The notes under the pieces: generated by a model
Databases searched by the model: none
The model's input: the letters and a program-made list of their open reading frames with translations, nothing else
What the model was told of the DNA's origin: nothing
Shown here: positions 14,568 to 23,014 of the stretch, in pieces
Layout: every line of letters begins with the position of its first letter
Numbering within the stretch: position 1 is the first letter of the stretch
Made by a program: the position numbers and the translations under genes
Source: Clostridia bacterium
GTDB taxonomy: Bacteria > Bacillota > Clostridia > Christensenellales > Aristaeellaceae
Length of the DNA stretch: 64,000 nt
Assembly (NCBI GenBank): GCA_017484085.1
Contig: JAFUTW010000048.1
Coordinates: 1 to 64,000, forward strand
Reading direction: 5' to 3'

Positions 14568-15719
14568 TTACCGGCGCTGAAAGCGCTTCAGAACGCCATA
14601 CTGCGCTGCCATCGCTTCTGCCGCGCGATCCATCTCTTCCTCCGTGTTGAGGCAGCCGAGGCTTACGCGGATCGTACCGTCCGCCTTTTCCCTGTCCAGC
14701 CCCATGGAAAGCAGCGCAGCGCTCACCTTCTGCTTGTGGGAAGAGCAGGCAGAACCCGTGGAAACGAGGATCCCCTCCCCCTCAAGCGCGTTGCGCATCA
14801 CCTCACCGCGCACGCCCTCAAAGGACAGGCTGAGAATGTGCGGCGCGGCAAGCTCCGCGTCTTCGGGCTCCGGTCCGTTCGCCGTGATGCCGTCGATCCC
14901 CTTCAGGTGATGCCACAGGCGCAGCTTCAGCGCCCTCAGCCGCTCAGCCGGCGCCCTTGCCGTCATTTCACGCACAGCTTCCCCCAAGGCCAGGATCGCA
15001 GGCGCGTCGTAGGTACCGGAGCGCATGCCGCCCTCCTGTCCGCCGCCCGTCATCTGGGGAACCAGGCGCTTGCCGGGATTCACCAGCAAAGCGCCGATCC
15101 CCTTGGGGCCGTGGATCTTGTGCCCGCTGACGGCGTAAAAATCCACGCCCAGCTTTCCCATATTCAGCGGCACGCGCAGAAAGCCCTGCACGCCGTCCAC
15201 ATGGAACCTCGCCTGCGGGGCCGCTGACCGTATGATTTCGGAGAGCTCCGAAAGCGGCTGGATCGCGCCCGTTTCGTTGCTGACCTGCATGCAGCTGACC
15301 AGCGCGGTGTGCTCGTCGATGAGGTCCCGCGCGGCATCCGGCCGGACGCGCCCGGCGCTGTCGACCGGCAGCACGCGGACTTCATGCCCCATGCGGAGCA
15401 CACGCTTGACTGTTTCCGCGACCGCGGGGTGCTCGATGGCGCTCAGCACGAAATTCATCGGCGCATGCAGCGTCTCTGCCGTGCCGAGGATCGCCAGGTT
15501 GTCCCCCTCCGTTCCGCAGGAGGTGAAAATGACGCCGTTTTCCTGCGCGCCGGCAGCCTTTGCCAGGCACCGGCGGCATTCACGGATCTCCTTTTCCACA
15601 GTCAGGGCCGGCGCATAGGCTGCGGAGGCGTTGAACCAGCTCTCCCGCATCGCGCCTGCCATCCGGTCAACGACGCCGTCAAAGGGCCGCGTCGTCGCGC
15701 TGTTATCCAGATAGATCAT
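14568..15719 (-). CDS. Cysteine desulfurase (NifS/IscS family)
   Basis: A 383-residue PLP-dependent enzyme that takes sulfur from cysteine for Fe-S clusters or tRNA thiolation. It begins IYLDNSATTRP as NifS-like proteins do. The PLP lysine is in AVSGHKIHGPKG near residue 203 and the persulfide-forming Cys is in STGSACSSHKQ near residue 327. The short active-site loop resembles group I IscS/NifS. It overlaps the upstream membrane-protein gene as ATGA. No IscU, ThiI or MnmA gene lies nearby. Confidence 0.93.
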   Translation of the reverse strand: MIYLDNSATTRPFDGVVDRMAGAMRESWFNASAAYAPALTVEKEIRECRRCLAKAAGAQENGVIFTSCGTEGDNLAILGTAETLHAPMNFVLSAIEHPAVAETVKRVLRMGHEVRVLPVDSAGRVRPDAARDLIDEHTALVSCMQVSNETGAIQPLSELSEIIRSAAPQARFHVDGVQGFLRVPLNMGKLGVDFYAVSGHKIHGPKGIGALLVNPGKRLVPQMTGGGQEGGMRSGTYDAPAILALGEAVREMTARAPAERLRALKLRLWHHLKGIDGITANGPEPEDAELAAPHILSLSFEGVRGEVMRNALEGEGILVSTGSACSSHKQKVSAALLSMGLDREKADGTIRVSLGCLNTEEEMDRAAEAMAAQYGVLKRFQRR

Positions 15720-16246
15720 CCCTGATAGACCCCCGCCGGCACATACAGGCGAATGAGCCCTACCATCTCCTCGCTGGGTTCAATGACGATGATGTGCTTC
15801 CTTCCCTCTTTTTCATAATAGAAGTAGAAGAGGTTGCCGTCCCGGTTGAGGAACCAGTTCTTCCGGTCGGCATCCTTCATGCTGATATACCGTTTGAAGC
15901 TCGGATGTGCCACATGGCCGCAGGCCGCCACATTCGCCACATTCATGCTGCCCAGCTCCTTGCGGCGCGCGCCCCGCAGCACCTTTGCGAAATCCAGCGT
16001 GCCGTTGGTGAAGGTGTATTCGTATTCCGCCTTCATCTCATCTTTTGCAAAGTAAACAAGGACGGCAGCCGCGGCGCTGAGCAGGAACAGGATGAGCGCG
16101 CCCGGGCTGAACTGAAGCATGACGACCTGCAGCATCAGCACTGCGTAGATGCCGAAGACGACAACCAGCGCCCAGCCCGCAAAATAAAAGACGTTTGAAA
16201 GGCCCGTACTCCGCCTTCCGATGATATCTTCTCTGAAATGATCCAT
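15716..16246 (-). CDS. Small membrane protein of unknown function (DUF6106-like)
   Basis: A 176-residue protein with two adjacent transmembrane helices (about residues 20-42 and 48-66) and a cytosolic C-terminal domain of about 110 residues containing YEYTFTNGTLDFAKV and NLFYFYYEKEGRKHIIVIEPSEE. This layout resembles small Firmicute proteins annotated DUF6106, but that match is from memory. GGAGG precedes the ATG. It is translationally coupled to the cysteine desulfurase. The function is unknown. Confidence 0.75.
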   Translation of the reverse strand: MDHFREDIIGRRSTGLSNVFYFAGWALVVVFGIYAVLMLQVVMLQFSPGALILFLLSAAAAVLVYFAKDEMKAEYEYTFTNGTLDFAKVLRGARRKELGSMNVANVAACGHVAHPSFKRYISMKDADRKNWFLNRDGNLFYFYYEKEGRKHIIVIEPSEEMVGLIRLYVPAGVYQG

Positions 16247-16276
16247 ACTGAAACCTCCGCCGATAAAGGTGTGATT

Positions 16277-16305
16277 ATTCTATCACAAAGCGCGGTCCAT
16301 CTCAA
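16277..16305 (-). promoter_or_regulatory. Promoter of the membrane protein-cysteine desulfurase unit
   Basis: TTGAGA and TAGAAT are separated by 17 bases on the minus strand. A divergent TATAAT at 16361-16366 probably serves the plus-strand gene at 16393. Confidence 0.65.
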
Positions 16306-16392
16306 GCACACAGCCTTCCCGGCGGGCAAAAAGAGGATTTTACCCCTTGCGGGCGAATGGTATAATGATAACCGATCGGAGGTTTGACAAGC

Positions 16393-18279
16393 ATGAGATG
16401 TCCGGAATGCGGCGCCTGGAATGCCGCCTATCTGCCAAACTGCACGCGCTGTGGCGCACCCCTGCCCGAAAACATGAGCGAGAAGGCCGCCTGGGAGGAT
16501 TCTCTTCACGATAAAAAACCGTTTCTCCGCATCACGAAATACGATGACGGTGAAACGGCGGAGGAAGAGCCGGAAGCGGAAGCCCGGTACGACCCCGAAG
16601 CGGTGGATGCCAGCGCCCTGACCGACGAGGTGGAGGAGCTGATGACCCGGCGGGAGCGGGGTGAACGGCGTTTGGCCGCCCTGCGCGAACACGCAGCCGA
16701 GGTCCGCCGCGCCCTGCGGGAAACGGAGATCATCCGGCCGCATACCGAGGAAGATGAAGAGAACGAAGCCCGGGCCGTCTCCACCGCACGTGCGGCGGAC
16801 GAAGGCCGCAGCCGTTCCGGCCTGCGCCGCGAAGTGCTGATCTACGCGGATGACGACCCGGAAGCCCCGGTTTATCACGACGGCTACGTGCCGGAAAGCC
16901 GGGAGGAGGACGCAGAGGAAAGCGACGAATACCTGCCCCGCCGCGTGCGCCGGAGCAGCGGCTCCGCGCCCTCCATCCCAGAGACGGAGGCCAGGGAAAA
17001 GAAAAAGAAAAGCGCAGTCCGAACGCTGCTGCGCTTCTTCCTCATCCTTCTCGTCTGCGCCGCCGTCGCCGCCGGCAGCGTGCTGGCTGCCCGCACCTTC
17101 GTCATCAGCCAGGGCGTGCAGGTGCGCAGGGACAATACCGCTTACGCCGAGTGCGTCGCAACCGAGGTGGACGGCAGACCGGCGCACACCATCATCGTGC
17201 ATGGGCGCGAGAACGCGACCGTCTACCTGAAGGAAACGCTCTCCTCCTATGTCGTGGCGGACGGTACCGTCACCGTCACCATCCCGGATTACATGTGGTA
17301 CGACACGGATTCCTCCACCTACGCCACCGCCGTCGATACGGATACGATGGAGGTCACCGTCACCCCCTACATCCGCTATTCCCAGGAGGGCGAGCAGTAC
17401 GAGATCGAACCCCTCCATTTCACCGTTGACGTGCCCGAAAGCCCGGTCTATCTGCTGAATCCGGCTACCCTGCGCGCAGAGGTGGGCGTATCCGTCTTTG
17501 AGGTGCGCATCAACGTGCCGGCCGGTTCCACCGTCATCATCGACGGCACCAACGTCTCCACCCTCATCCGCGAGACCGGCAACGTCTCAAAGAACGTGCA
17601 GGTCCTGCCTGTCGGCGATAACACCATCTCCATTTCCGTCAAGAGCAAGTACTGCCGCGAGACCAAGATGGAGGTCGTCCTCTACCGGGCACCGCAGGAG
17701 ATCCCGCTGGAACTCGTTCCCACCGTCATTACCGAGTGGAACTACGAGGCGGATGACCCCGTCAACCAGGCCAGCATCTCCGGCACGACGCTGCCCGGCG
17801 CAACCATCACCGTGGAATCGCCGCATGAAAACCTGGAGGTCAACAACACGACAGGCGATTTCAAGTTCAAGCCGCTGTTCCCCCTGCTCGGCAACAACGA
17901 CGTGGTCATCCGCTCCTCTTACGAAGGGCGCGCGGATTCCGTCATCACCCATACCGTGTACTACATGCCGACGGCGGATGTCTATACGCGCCGCGCCTGG
18001 GATCTTGATTCCCAGTACAGCGACCTCATCAACTACATCAGCATCCGAAAGGGCACGATCTACGTAGGCACCGGCGTCATCAAGCGCATCATCTCCAGCA
18101 CCCCGCAGCTGGCCGTTATGGACATCGGCAACGAGAACTTTGAAAAGCTGGTCCTGCTGGAAAACAGCTCCAAGACGACCTGGATGGTCGGCACGAAGTA
18201 CCGCATCTACGGAGAAGCCTACGGCCTCTATGACACGATGCCCAGGCTGACCGTCCGCTACACCTATCTGATGGAATGA
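16393..18279 (+). CDS. Zinc-ribbon, single-pass membrane protein with large extracellular region
   Basis: A 628-residue protein. An N-terminal zinc ribbon (CPEC near residue 3, CTRC near residue 17) is followed by a very acidic, charged linker of about 185 residues, then a KKKK-flanked transmembrane helix (about 210-235). The remaining 390 residues are extracellular and rich in beta-strand and Thr/Val, with bacterial-Ig or PEGA-like segments such as NVPAGSTVIIDGTNVSTLI. The ATG at 16393 has GGAGG 10 bases upstream, and the TTG 9 bases earlier is too close to it. The stop overlaps a possible start of the serine hydrolase gene. No family was recognised beyond this layout. It may link cytosol and wall. 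Confidence 0.75.
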   Translation: MRCPECGAWNAAYLPNCTRCGAPLPENMSEKAAWEDSLHDKKPFLRITKYDDGETAEEEPEAEARYDPEAVDASALTDEVEELMTRRERGERRLAALREHAAEVRRALRETEIIRPHTEEDEENEARAVSTARAADEGRSRSGLRREVLIYADDDPEAPVYHDGYVPESREEDAEESDEYLPRRVRRSSGSAPSIPETEAREKKKKSAVRTLLRFFLILLVCAAVAAGSVLAARTFVISQGVQVRRDNTAYAECVATEVDGRPAHTIIVHGRENATVYLKETLSSYVVADGTVTVTIPDYMWYDTDSSTYATAVDTDTMEVTVTPYIRYSQEGEQYEIEPLHFTVDVPESPVYLLNPATLRAEVGVSVFEVRINVPAGSTVIIDGTNVSTLIRETGNVSKNVQVLPVGDNTISISVKSKYCRETKMEVVLYRAPQEIPLELVPTVITEWNYEADDPVNQASISGTTLPGATITVESPHENLEVNNTTGDFKFKPLFPLLGNNDVVIRSSYEGRADSVITHTVYYMPTADVYTRRAWDLDSQYSDLINYISIRKGTIYVGTGVIKRIISSTPQLAVMDIGNENFEKLVLLENSSKTTWMVGTKYRIYGEAYGLYDTMPRLTVRYTYLME

Positions 18280-18290
18280 CGGAGGCTGTG

Positions 18291-19520
18291 ATGAAAGGTG
18301 ACCTTGGCGAAAACCTTCGCACGCTGTGCGACGGCAAAAAGCTGCTCTGCGGCCTCTCCGTCGCCTTCGGCACGGCAAAGGAACACGAGTCCCTCCTTTA
18401 CGGGTGCCGCAGGACGGCGGTGATGACGCAGGAAGGCATCAAAGAGGATCCTCTGCCGCTTGAGGAAGACTCTCTGTTCGACATCGCCAGCCTGACCAAG
18501 TTTTTCTGCCTGCTGCTCCTGCTCCGCCTCAAGGAGGAAGGACGCCTCCGGCTGGATGACGAGATCCCCCGGCTTGACGCGCGTTTTCACCGCCTGTCAG
18601 GCGTCACCGTCGGCGATGTCCTGTGCTACGGGAAGCATCTTTCCACGCCGCTGCGCGTGGATACGGCTGAAAGCCGGGAGGAAGGCCTGCGCCGGCTGTT
18701 TGACATCGGCGTCGCGCCCCGCCCCGCTGTGCGCCTGTATTCCGATATGAACGCAATGGTCCTCAAGTATGTCTGCGAGGCGGCCTCCGGCCTTGCGTTT
18801 TATGAAGCGCTGAAGCGTTGCATCCTCTCCCCTCTCGGGCTTTGCGAGACCTTTGCCGCAGTGCCGGAAGCCCTGCGCGGCCGCATCGTATCCTGCAACC
18901 TCGAGCACCAGATCCTCGGAGAAGACTATGTGCTGCGCACGGATATCCTCCCGGGCACACCGCACGATCCCAAGGCGCGGCTGCTGTCGATGAACGGGGA
19001 GGATCTGTGCGGACACGCCGGCCTTTTCTCGACGCATTCTGACCTCGTCCTGCTGTGCAGCGGCCTGCTCTCCGGCGAGCTTCTCTCCCGCGAGACCCTG
19101 ATGGAGATCGGGAAAAACCGCACCGGCATCGCCTATCCGGACGGCACACACCGGCAATACCTGGGCATGATCTGCCACGTCAAGCATCCAAACCAGTATT
19201 ACAGTGAGGTTCCCGCCTTCATGACGGACGCCGCCTTCGGGCTCTCCGGCTTTACAGGCCATCATCTCTCCATGGATCCCGTTCTGGGGTGCTTCGTCCT
19301 GTATCTCGGCAGCCGCTGCCATATGCACGTCTCCCGCCTCATTCCCCCGCCCGGCCGCACCCTGCAGGACTACGGGCCTGGCGCGGATGGGAGCGGCCGG
19401 GTCCGCTGGCCGGATGGCAGGCTCGTTCCCTCCTCCGCCTCCTGGGTCCATTTCAAGGACGAATGGCTGCACACCCCTGTTGAAGCGCAGCTGCGAAAAC
19501 GCGGCTGGCTGCCTGCGTGA
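18291..19520 (+). CDS. Serine hydrolase, beta-lactamase/PBP4* family
   Basis: A 409-residue serine hydrolase. The nucleophile motif SLTK (FDIASLTKFF) lies near residue 65. RLYSDMNAMVLKY near residue 150 is the YxN-type motif with Asp in place of Asn, and GLSGFTGHH near residue 322 matches the third (K/H)TG-type block. There is no signal peptide, so it is probably cytosolic, as many family esterases and peptidases are. ATG 18291 is preferred because GGAGG lies 6 bases before it. An in-frame ATG at 18276 overlaps the upstream stop. Confidence 0.82.
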   Translation: MKGDLGENLRTLCDGKKLLCGLSVAFGTAKEHESLLYGCRRTAVMTQEGIKEDPLPLEEDSLFDIASLTKFFCLLLLLRLKEEGRLRLDDEIPRLDARFHRLSGVTVGDVLCYGKHLSTPLRVDTAESREEGLRRLFDIGVAPRPAVRLYSDMNAMVLKYVCEAASGLAFYEALKRCILSPLGLCETFAAVPEALRGRIVSCNLEHQILGEDYVLRTDILPGTPHDPKARLLSMNGEDLCGHAGLFSTHSDLVLLCSGLLSGELLSRETLMEIGKNRTGIAYPDGTHRQYLGMICHVKHPNQYYSEVPAFMTDAAFGLSGFTGHHLSMDPVLGCFVLYLGSRCHMHVSRLIPPPGRTLQDYGPGADGSGRVRWPDGRLVPSSASWVHFKDEWLHTPVEAQLRKRGWLPA

Positions 19521-19535
19521 GGCCGGTAAAAAAGA

Positions 19536-21116
19536 TCATTCTCCGCTTGCACCGTAGTTGGCCAGCACCCGCGCGGAAGGATCGTCTACCGCGCAGCCGG
19601 GCCAGTCCCGATTGGGCATCCAGTAATCCGGGATCATCTCCGCCTGACCCGGATAAAAGCGCTCAAACAGATCCCGATACAGCAGGCTCTCCTTGGTAAA
19701 GGGGGGCCTGTAATCGTAACGGGCGCAGCCCTCTTTGAATTCGCCGTCGCTGTAGGTGCGCTCTGCCAGCGCTTTCAGATCGTCCACCATGCTGTGCCCC
19801 ACGGCATCGGAGAAGGCCGCCTTCTGCCGCCAGAGGATCTCTTCCGGCAGGATGTTTTCCTCCGCAAAGGCCCGGCGCAGCAGATACTTGCCCATGTCAT
19901 GCCGGTTCATCTTGAGTTCCGGATCGATGCTCATGGCATAGCGGACGAATTTGAGATCTCCGAACGGCACCCTCGCCTCCAGGCTGTTGACGGAGATGCA
20001 GCGGTCCGCACGCAGGACGTCGTAGACGTGCAGCTCGCGGATGCGTTTTTCTGCTTCCCGCTGGAACGCCGCTGCGTTCGGCGCATAATCCGTGTATTTG
20101 TACCCGAACAGCTCATCGGAGATCTCCCCCGTCAGCAGCACGCGGATATCCGTGTGCTCATGGATCCATTTGCAGACCAGATACATGCCGATAGAGGCCC
20201 GGATGGTCGTGATATCCCAGGTGGCCAGCAGCTCCACCACCGCGGGCAGGGCGGCGGTCACGTCCGCTTCGCTGATGATCACCTCCGTATGCTCGCTGCC
20301 GATGTACTCCGCCGCCTTCCGCGCGTACTTCAGATCGATGGCATCCTTATCCATACCGATAGCAAAGGTGCGGATCGGGCGGGACAGCCTGCGCTGGGCG
20401 ATCGCGCAGACAAGCGAGGAATCCAGCCCGCCGGAGAGCAGAAAACCGATGGGCGCATCGGCGTCCAGGCGCTTTTCCACACCCTGGACGAGCAGTCTGC
20501 GCAGTTTTTGGCAGACTTCCTCTTCATCTTTCATGGTAAAAGAATCCACGTATGCCGGGTCGGCATAGCGGATGAACCGACCGCCTTCCCAGTAATGCCC
20601 CGGCGGAAAAGGCAGGATGGTTTTGCACAGCCCCACAAGGTTCTTCGGTTCGCTGGCGAAAGCCATACCGCCGTCTTCAAGGGTGCCGTAGTAGAGCGGT
20701 CGGATGCCGATAGGATCCCTCGCGGCAATCAGCGTGTCCCGCTTGCCATCGTACAGGATCAGCGCAAACTCCGCGTCCAGCGTCCTGAACATCTCGGTGC
20801 CGTATTCCTCGTAAAGCGGCAAAAGGATCTCGCAGTCCGATCCGCTTTTCAGGTCGTATTGCTTCATCAGCCGCTCCCGCAGAGGTCTGAAGCCATAGAG
20901 TTCCCCGTTGCAGCAAACGGCATTCTTTCCCATGTGAAAGGGCTGCATCCCGCTTTCGTCCAGTCCCATGATAGAAAGCCGGTGGAAGCCCAGGTAGCCG
21001 CAGGGCACCTCCTCAATACGGGTCATGTCCGGTCCGCGGGAAAGCGTCCTGTCAAAGCACTGCCTCAGGGTTTCGGCGGGGATCGTTTTGCTCGTCACGC
21101 CAAAGATAGAACACAT
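19536..21116 (-). CDS. asnB: Asparagine synthase (glutamine-hydrolysing)
   Basis: A 526-residue AsnB. The class II glutamine amidotransferase domain starts at the nucleophile Cys2 (MCSIFG), which fixes the start at 21116 with GGAGG 8 bases upstream. It continues through HRLSIMG and NGELYGF. The synthetase domain carries the ATP-pyrophosphatase P-loop SGGLDSSLVCA near residue 240. It makes Asn from Asp, Gln and ATP. The leader holds an asparagine-specific T-box, so expression should rise when uncharged tRNA-Asn accumulates. It is convergent with the serine hydrolase gene. Confidence 0.95.
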   Translation of the reverse strand: MCSIFGVTSKTIPAETLRQCFDRTLSRGPDMTRIEEVPCGYLGFHRLSIMGLDESGMQPFHMGKNAVCCNGELYGFRPLRERLMKQYDLKSGSDCEILLPLYEEYGTEMFRTLDAEFALILYDGKRDTLIAARDPIGIRPLYYGTLEDGGMAFASEPKNLVGLCKTILPFPPGHYWEGGRFIRYADPAYVDSFTMKDEEEVCQKLRRLLVQGVEKRLDADAPIGFLLSGGLDSSLVCAIAQRRLSRPIRTFAIGMDKDAIDLKYARKAAEYIGSEHTEVIISEADVTAALPAVVELLATWDITTIRASIGMYLVCKWIHEHTDIRVLLTGEISDELFGYKYTDYAPNAAAFQREAEKRIRELHVYDVLRADRCISVNSLEARVPFGDLKFVRYAMSIDPELKMNRHDMGKYLLRRAFAEENILPEEILWRQKAAFSDAVGHSMVDDLKALAERTYSDGEFKEGCARYDYRPPFTKESLLYRDLFERFYPGQAEMIPDYWMPNRDWPGCAVDDPSARVLANYGASGE

Positions 21117-21138
21117 AAAAAGCACCTCCGTATTCTAT

Positions 21139-21376
21139 GCGGCCCTCATCCTTTTCAGGACGAAGGCCGCTACTTCGTGGTGCCACCTGATTTGCTTCTC
21201 TGAAAGGCTCTGTCAAGCCCCGGCGGTTGTAACGTGCCGCCTGCACGCCGCCCCTACCGGCGGAAATCCCGCTTTGGGTTTGGGCTTGGAAGTGTTTTTC
21301 CCCCGGCGGCCCGCACGGGATTCTCACCGCCGCCCGCTCTCTTTGACGCCGCCCGTCCGGGGTACTCCTCTTCCGC
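21139..21376 (-). promoter_or_regulatory. T-box riboswitch, Asn specifier, asnB leader
   Basis: On the minus strand Stem I begins GCGGAAG with the AGGAGTA loop-E side (21361-21376). GGTGAGAATCCC follows as the GNUG/apical element. The 3' side of the specifier loop reads AAAAACA closed by CTTCC, giving codon AAC (21294-21296) for Asn. The T-box antiterminator core AGGTGGCACCACG lies at about 21176-21188. Its TGGC would pair with a GCCA acceptor end, matching the G discriminator of tRNA-Asn. A competing hairpin GCGGCC...GGCCGC (21139-21170) follows but has no U-run. Confidence 0.85.
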
Positions 21377-21534
21377 ATCGCTTTGCTTTTTCAGTTGGCT
21401 GCAACCTACCACTTCAAAGCTATTCTGTCAAGCTATATTTTGCAGCAACTCTTCATTTTAATTGCAAAATTATTCTTAACTAGTTAATTTTAGATTAATT
21501 TTGAAATTATTTAACCCTTTCTTTCATTTTATGC

Positions 21535-21563
21535 TTGACATCAGACAATGCCGGTGATAAGAT
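21535..21563 (+). promoter_or_regulatory. Promoter of glnA
   Basis: TTGACA and TAAGAT are separated by 17 bases. The 5' UTR of about 60 nt can form an AAGCGGA/TCCGCTT stem-loop before the GAGGAGGG ribosome-binding site. The stretch 21400-21530 is AT-rich and shows nothing else. Confidence 0.75.
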
Positions 21564-21629
21564 GAGCCGCGTTATAAGCGGAAGACCAATGCCGGGCAGT
21601 CCGCTTGATTAAAAAGAGGAGGGACTATC

Positions 21630-22961
21630 ATGGGCAAAAGAACGAAGGAAGATATCATCCGCCTGGTCAGAGAAAACGATGTGGAATTCATCCGCATGCA
21701 GTTTACCGACATCTTCGGGCAGCTCAAAAACGTTGCCATCACGGCAAGCCAGATCGAAAAAGCCGTCAATAATGAAATCATGATTGACGGTAGCTCCATC
21801 GAAGGCTTCGTGCGGATCAACGAAAGCGACCAGTATCTTCGGCCGGATCTTGACACCTTTGCGTTGCTCCCCTGGCGTCCGCAGAACGGAAAGGTCGCCC
21901 GCCTCATCTGTGATGTTTACAATCCGGACAGCACACCGTTTTCCGGCGATCCCCGCGGCGTGCTGAAAAGGATCCTCTGCAAAGCCGCCGGTATGGGCTA
22001 TACCTTCAACGTCGGCCCGGAAATGGAGTTTTTCCTCTTCCAGACCGACGCGGAAGGCAGGCCCACGACGAAGACCGGAGACGAGGCCGGCTACTTCGAT
22101 TTGGGTCCTCTCGACCGCGGAGAGAGCACACGCCGCGAAATCTGCCTGGCGCTTGAACAGATGGGCTTCGAGATCGAGGCGAGCCACCACGAGGTTGCAG
22201 CCGGTCAGCATGAAATCGACTTCAAATACGCGGATGCGCTCACCGCGGCGGACAACATCATGACCTTCAAGCTGGCTGTCAAGACGCTCGCGCAGAAAAA
22301 CGGCCTTCACGCCACCTTCATGCCCAAGCCGGTCTTCGGCATCAACGGCAGCGGCATGCACACCAACATGAGCCTCTTCAGGGACGGCAAGAATGCCTTC
22401 GCCGATCCAGCGGATCCGCGCGGTCTCAGCCGCGATGCCTACGCCTTCATCGCCGGCCTGCTCTCGCACGTGCGCGGTATGGCAGCCGTCACCAACCCGC
22501 TCATCAACAGCTACAAGCGCCTGGTGCCAGGCTACGAGGCCCCCTGTTATCTCGCCTGGAGCGCCAGCAACCGCAGCGCGCTGATCCGCATCCCCGCAGC
22601 CCGCGGCCAGGCGACGCGCATTGAGCTTCGCTGCCCCGACCCCAGCTGCAATCCCTACCTAAACATGGCCGTCTGTCTGGCTGCCGGGCTGGACGGCATC
22701 GAAAAAGGCCTCGTCCCGCCCGCAGAGATCACGGAAAACATCTTTTCCATGGACGCCTCCGAGCGGGAAGCCAAAGGGATCCAGAGTCTCCCCGGCACAC
22801 TTCTGGAAGCCATCGGGTGCCTGACAGCGGACAGCGTCATCTGCGATGCTTTGGGCGAACACGTGCTGACACAGTACGTCGAGGGCAAAAAGAAAGAGTG
22901 GGACGCCTACCGCACCCACGTCAGCCGGTGGGAACTGGACCGCTACCTCGTGCTGTACTGA
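21630..22961 (+). CDS. glnA: Glutamine synthetase type I
   Basis: A 443-residue GS-I enzyme that makes glutamine from glutamate, ammonia and ATP. It has the beta-grasp N-terminus with [13 protein letters not shown] near residue 50, the metal-binding [11 protein letters not shown] near residue 128, [13 protein letters not shown] near residue 187, [15 protein letters not shown] near residue 229, and the [15 protein letters not shown] block near residue 313. The length is that of the GS-I-alpha type of Bacillota, which lacks the adenylylation-loop tyrosine context and is usually controlled by feedback. Its own promoter and a bidirectional terminator frame it. Confidence 0.96.
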   Translation: MGKRTKEDIIRLVRENDVEFIRMQFTDIFGQLKNVAITASQIEKAVNNEIMIDGSSIEGFVRINESDQYLRPDLDTFALLPWRPQNGKVARLICDVYNPDSTPFSGDPRGVLKRILCKAAGMGYTFNVGPEMEFFLFQTDAEGRPTTKTGDEAGYFDLGPLDRGESTRREICLALEQMGFEIEASHHEVAAGQHEIDFKYADALTAADNIMTFKLAVKTLAQKNGLHATFMPKPVFGINGSGMHTNMSLFRDGKNAFADPADPRGLSRDAYAFIAGLLSHVRGMAAVTNPLINSYKRLVPGYEAPCYLAWSASNRSALIRIPAARGQATRIELRCPDPSCNPYLNMAVCLAAGLDGIEKGLVPPAEITENIFSMDASEREAKGIQSLPGTLLEAIGCLTADSVICDALGEHVLTQYVEGKKKEWDAYRTHVSRWELDRYLVLY

Positions 22962-22971
22962 ACCGAGAATA

Positions 22972-23006
22972 CAAAAATGGCAGGGCCGCAGCCCTGTCTT
23001 TTCTTT
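22972..23006. terminator. Bidirectional terminator between glnA and lysA-like gene
   Basis: A CAGGGC-CGCA-GCCCTG stem has TCTTTTCTTT on the plus side and a T5 run on the minus side, between convergent genes. Confidence 0.8.
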
Positions 23007-23014
23007 ATGCCGTT

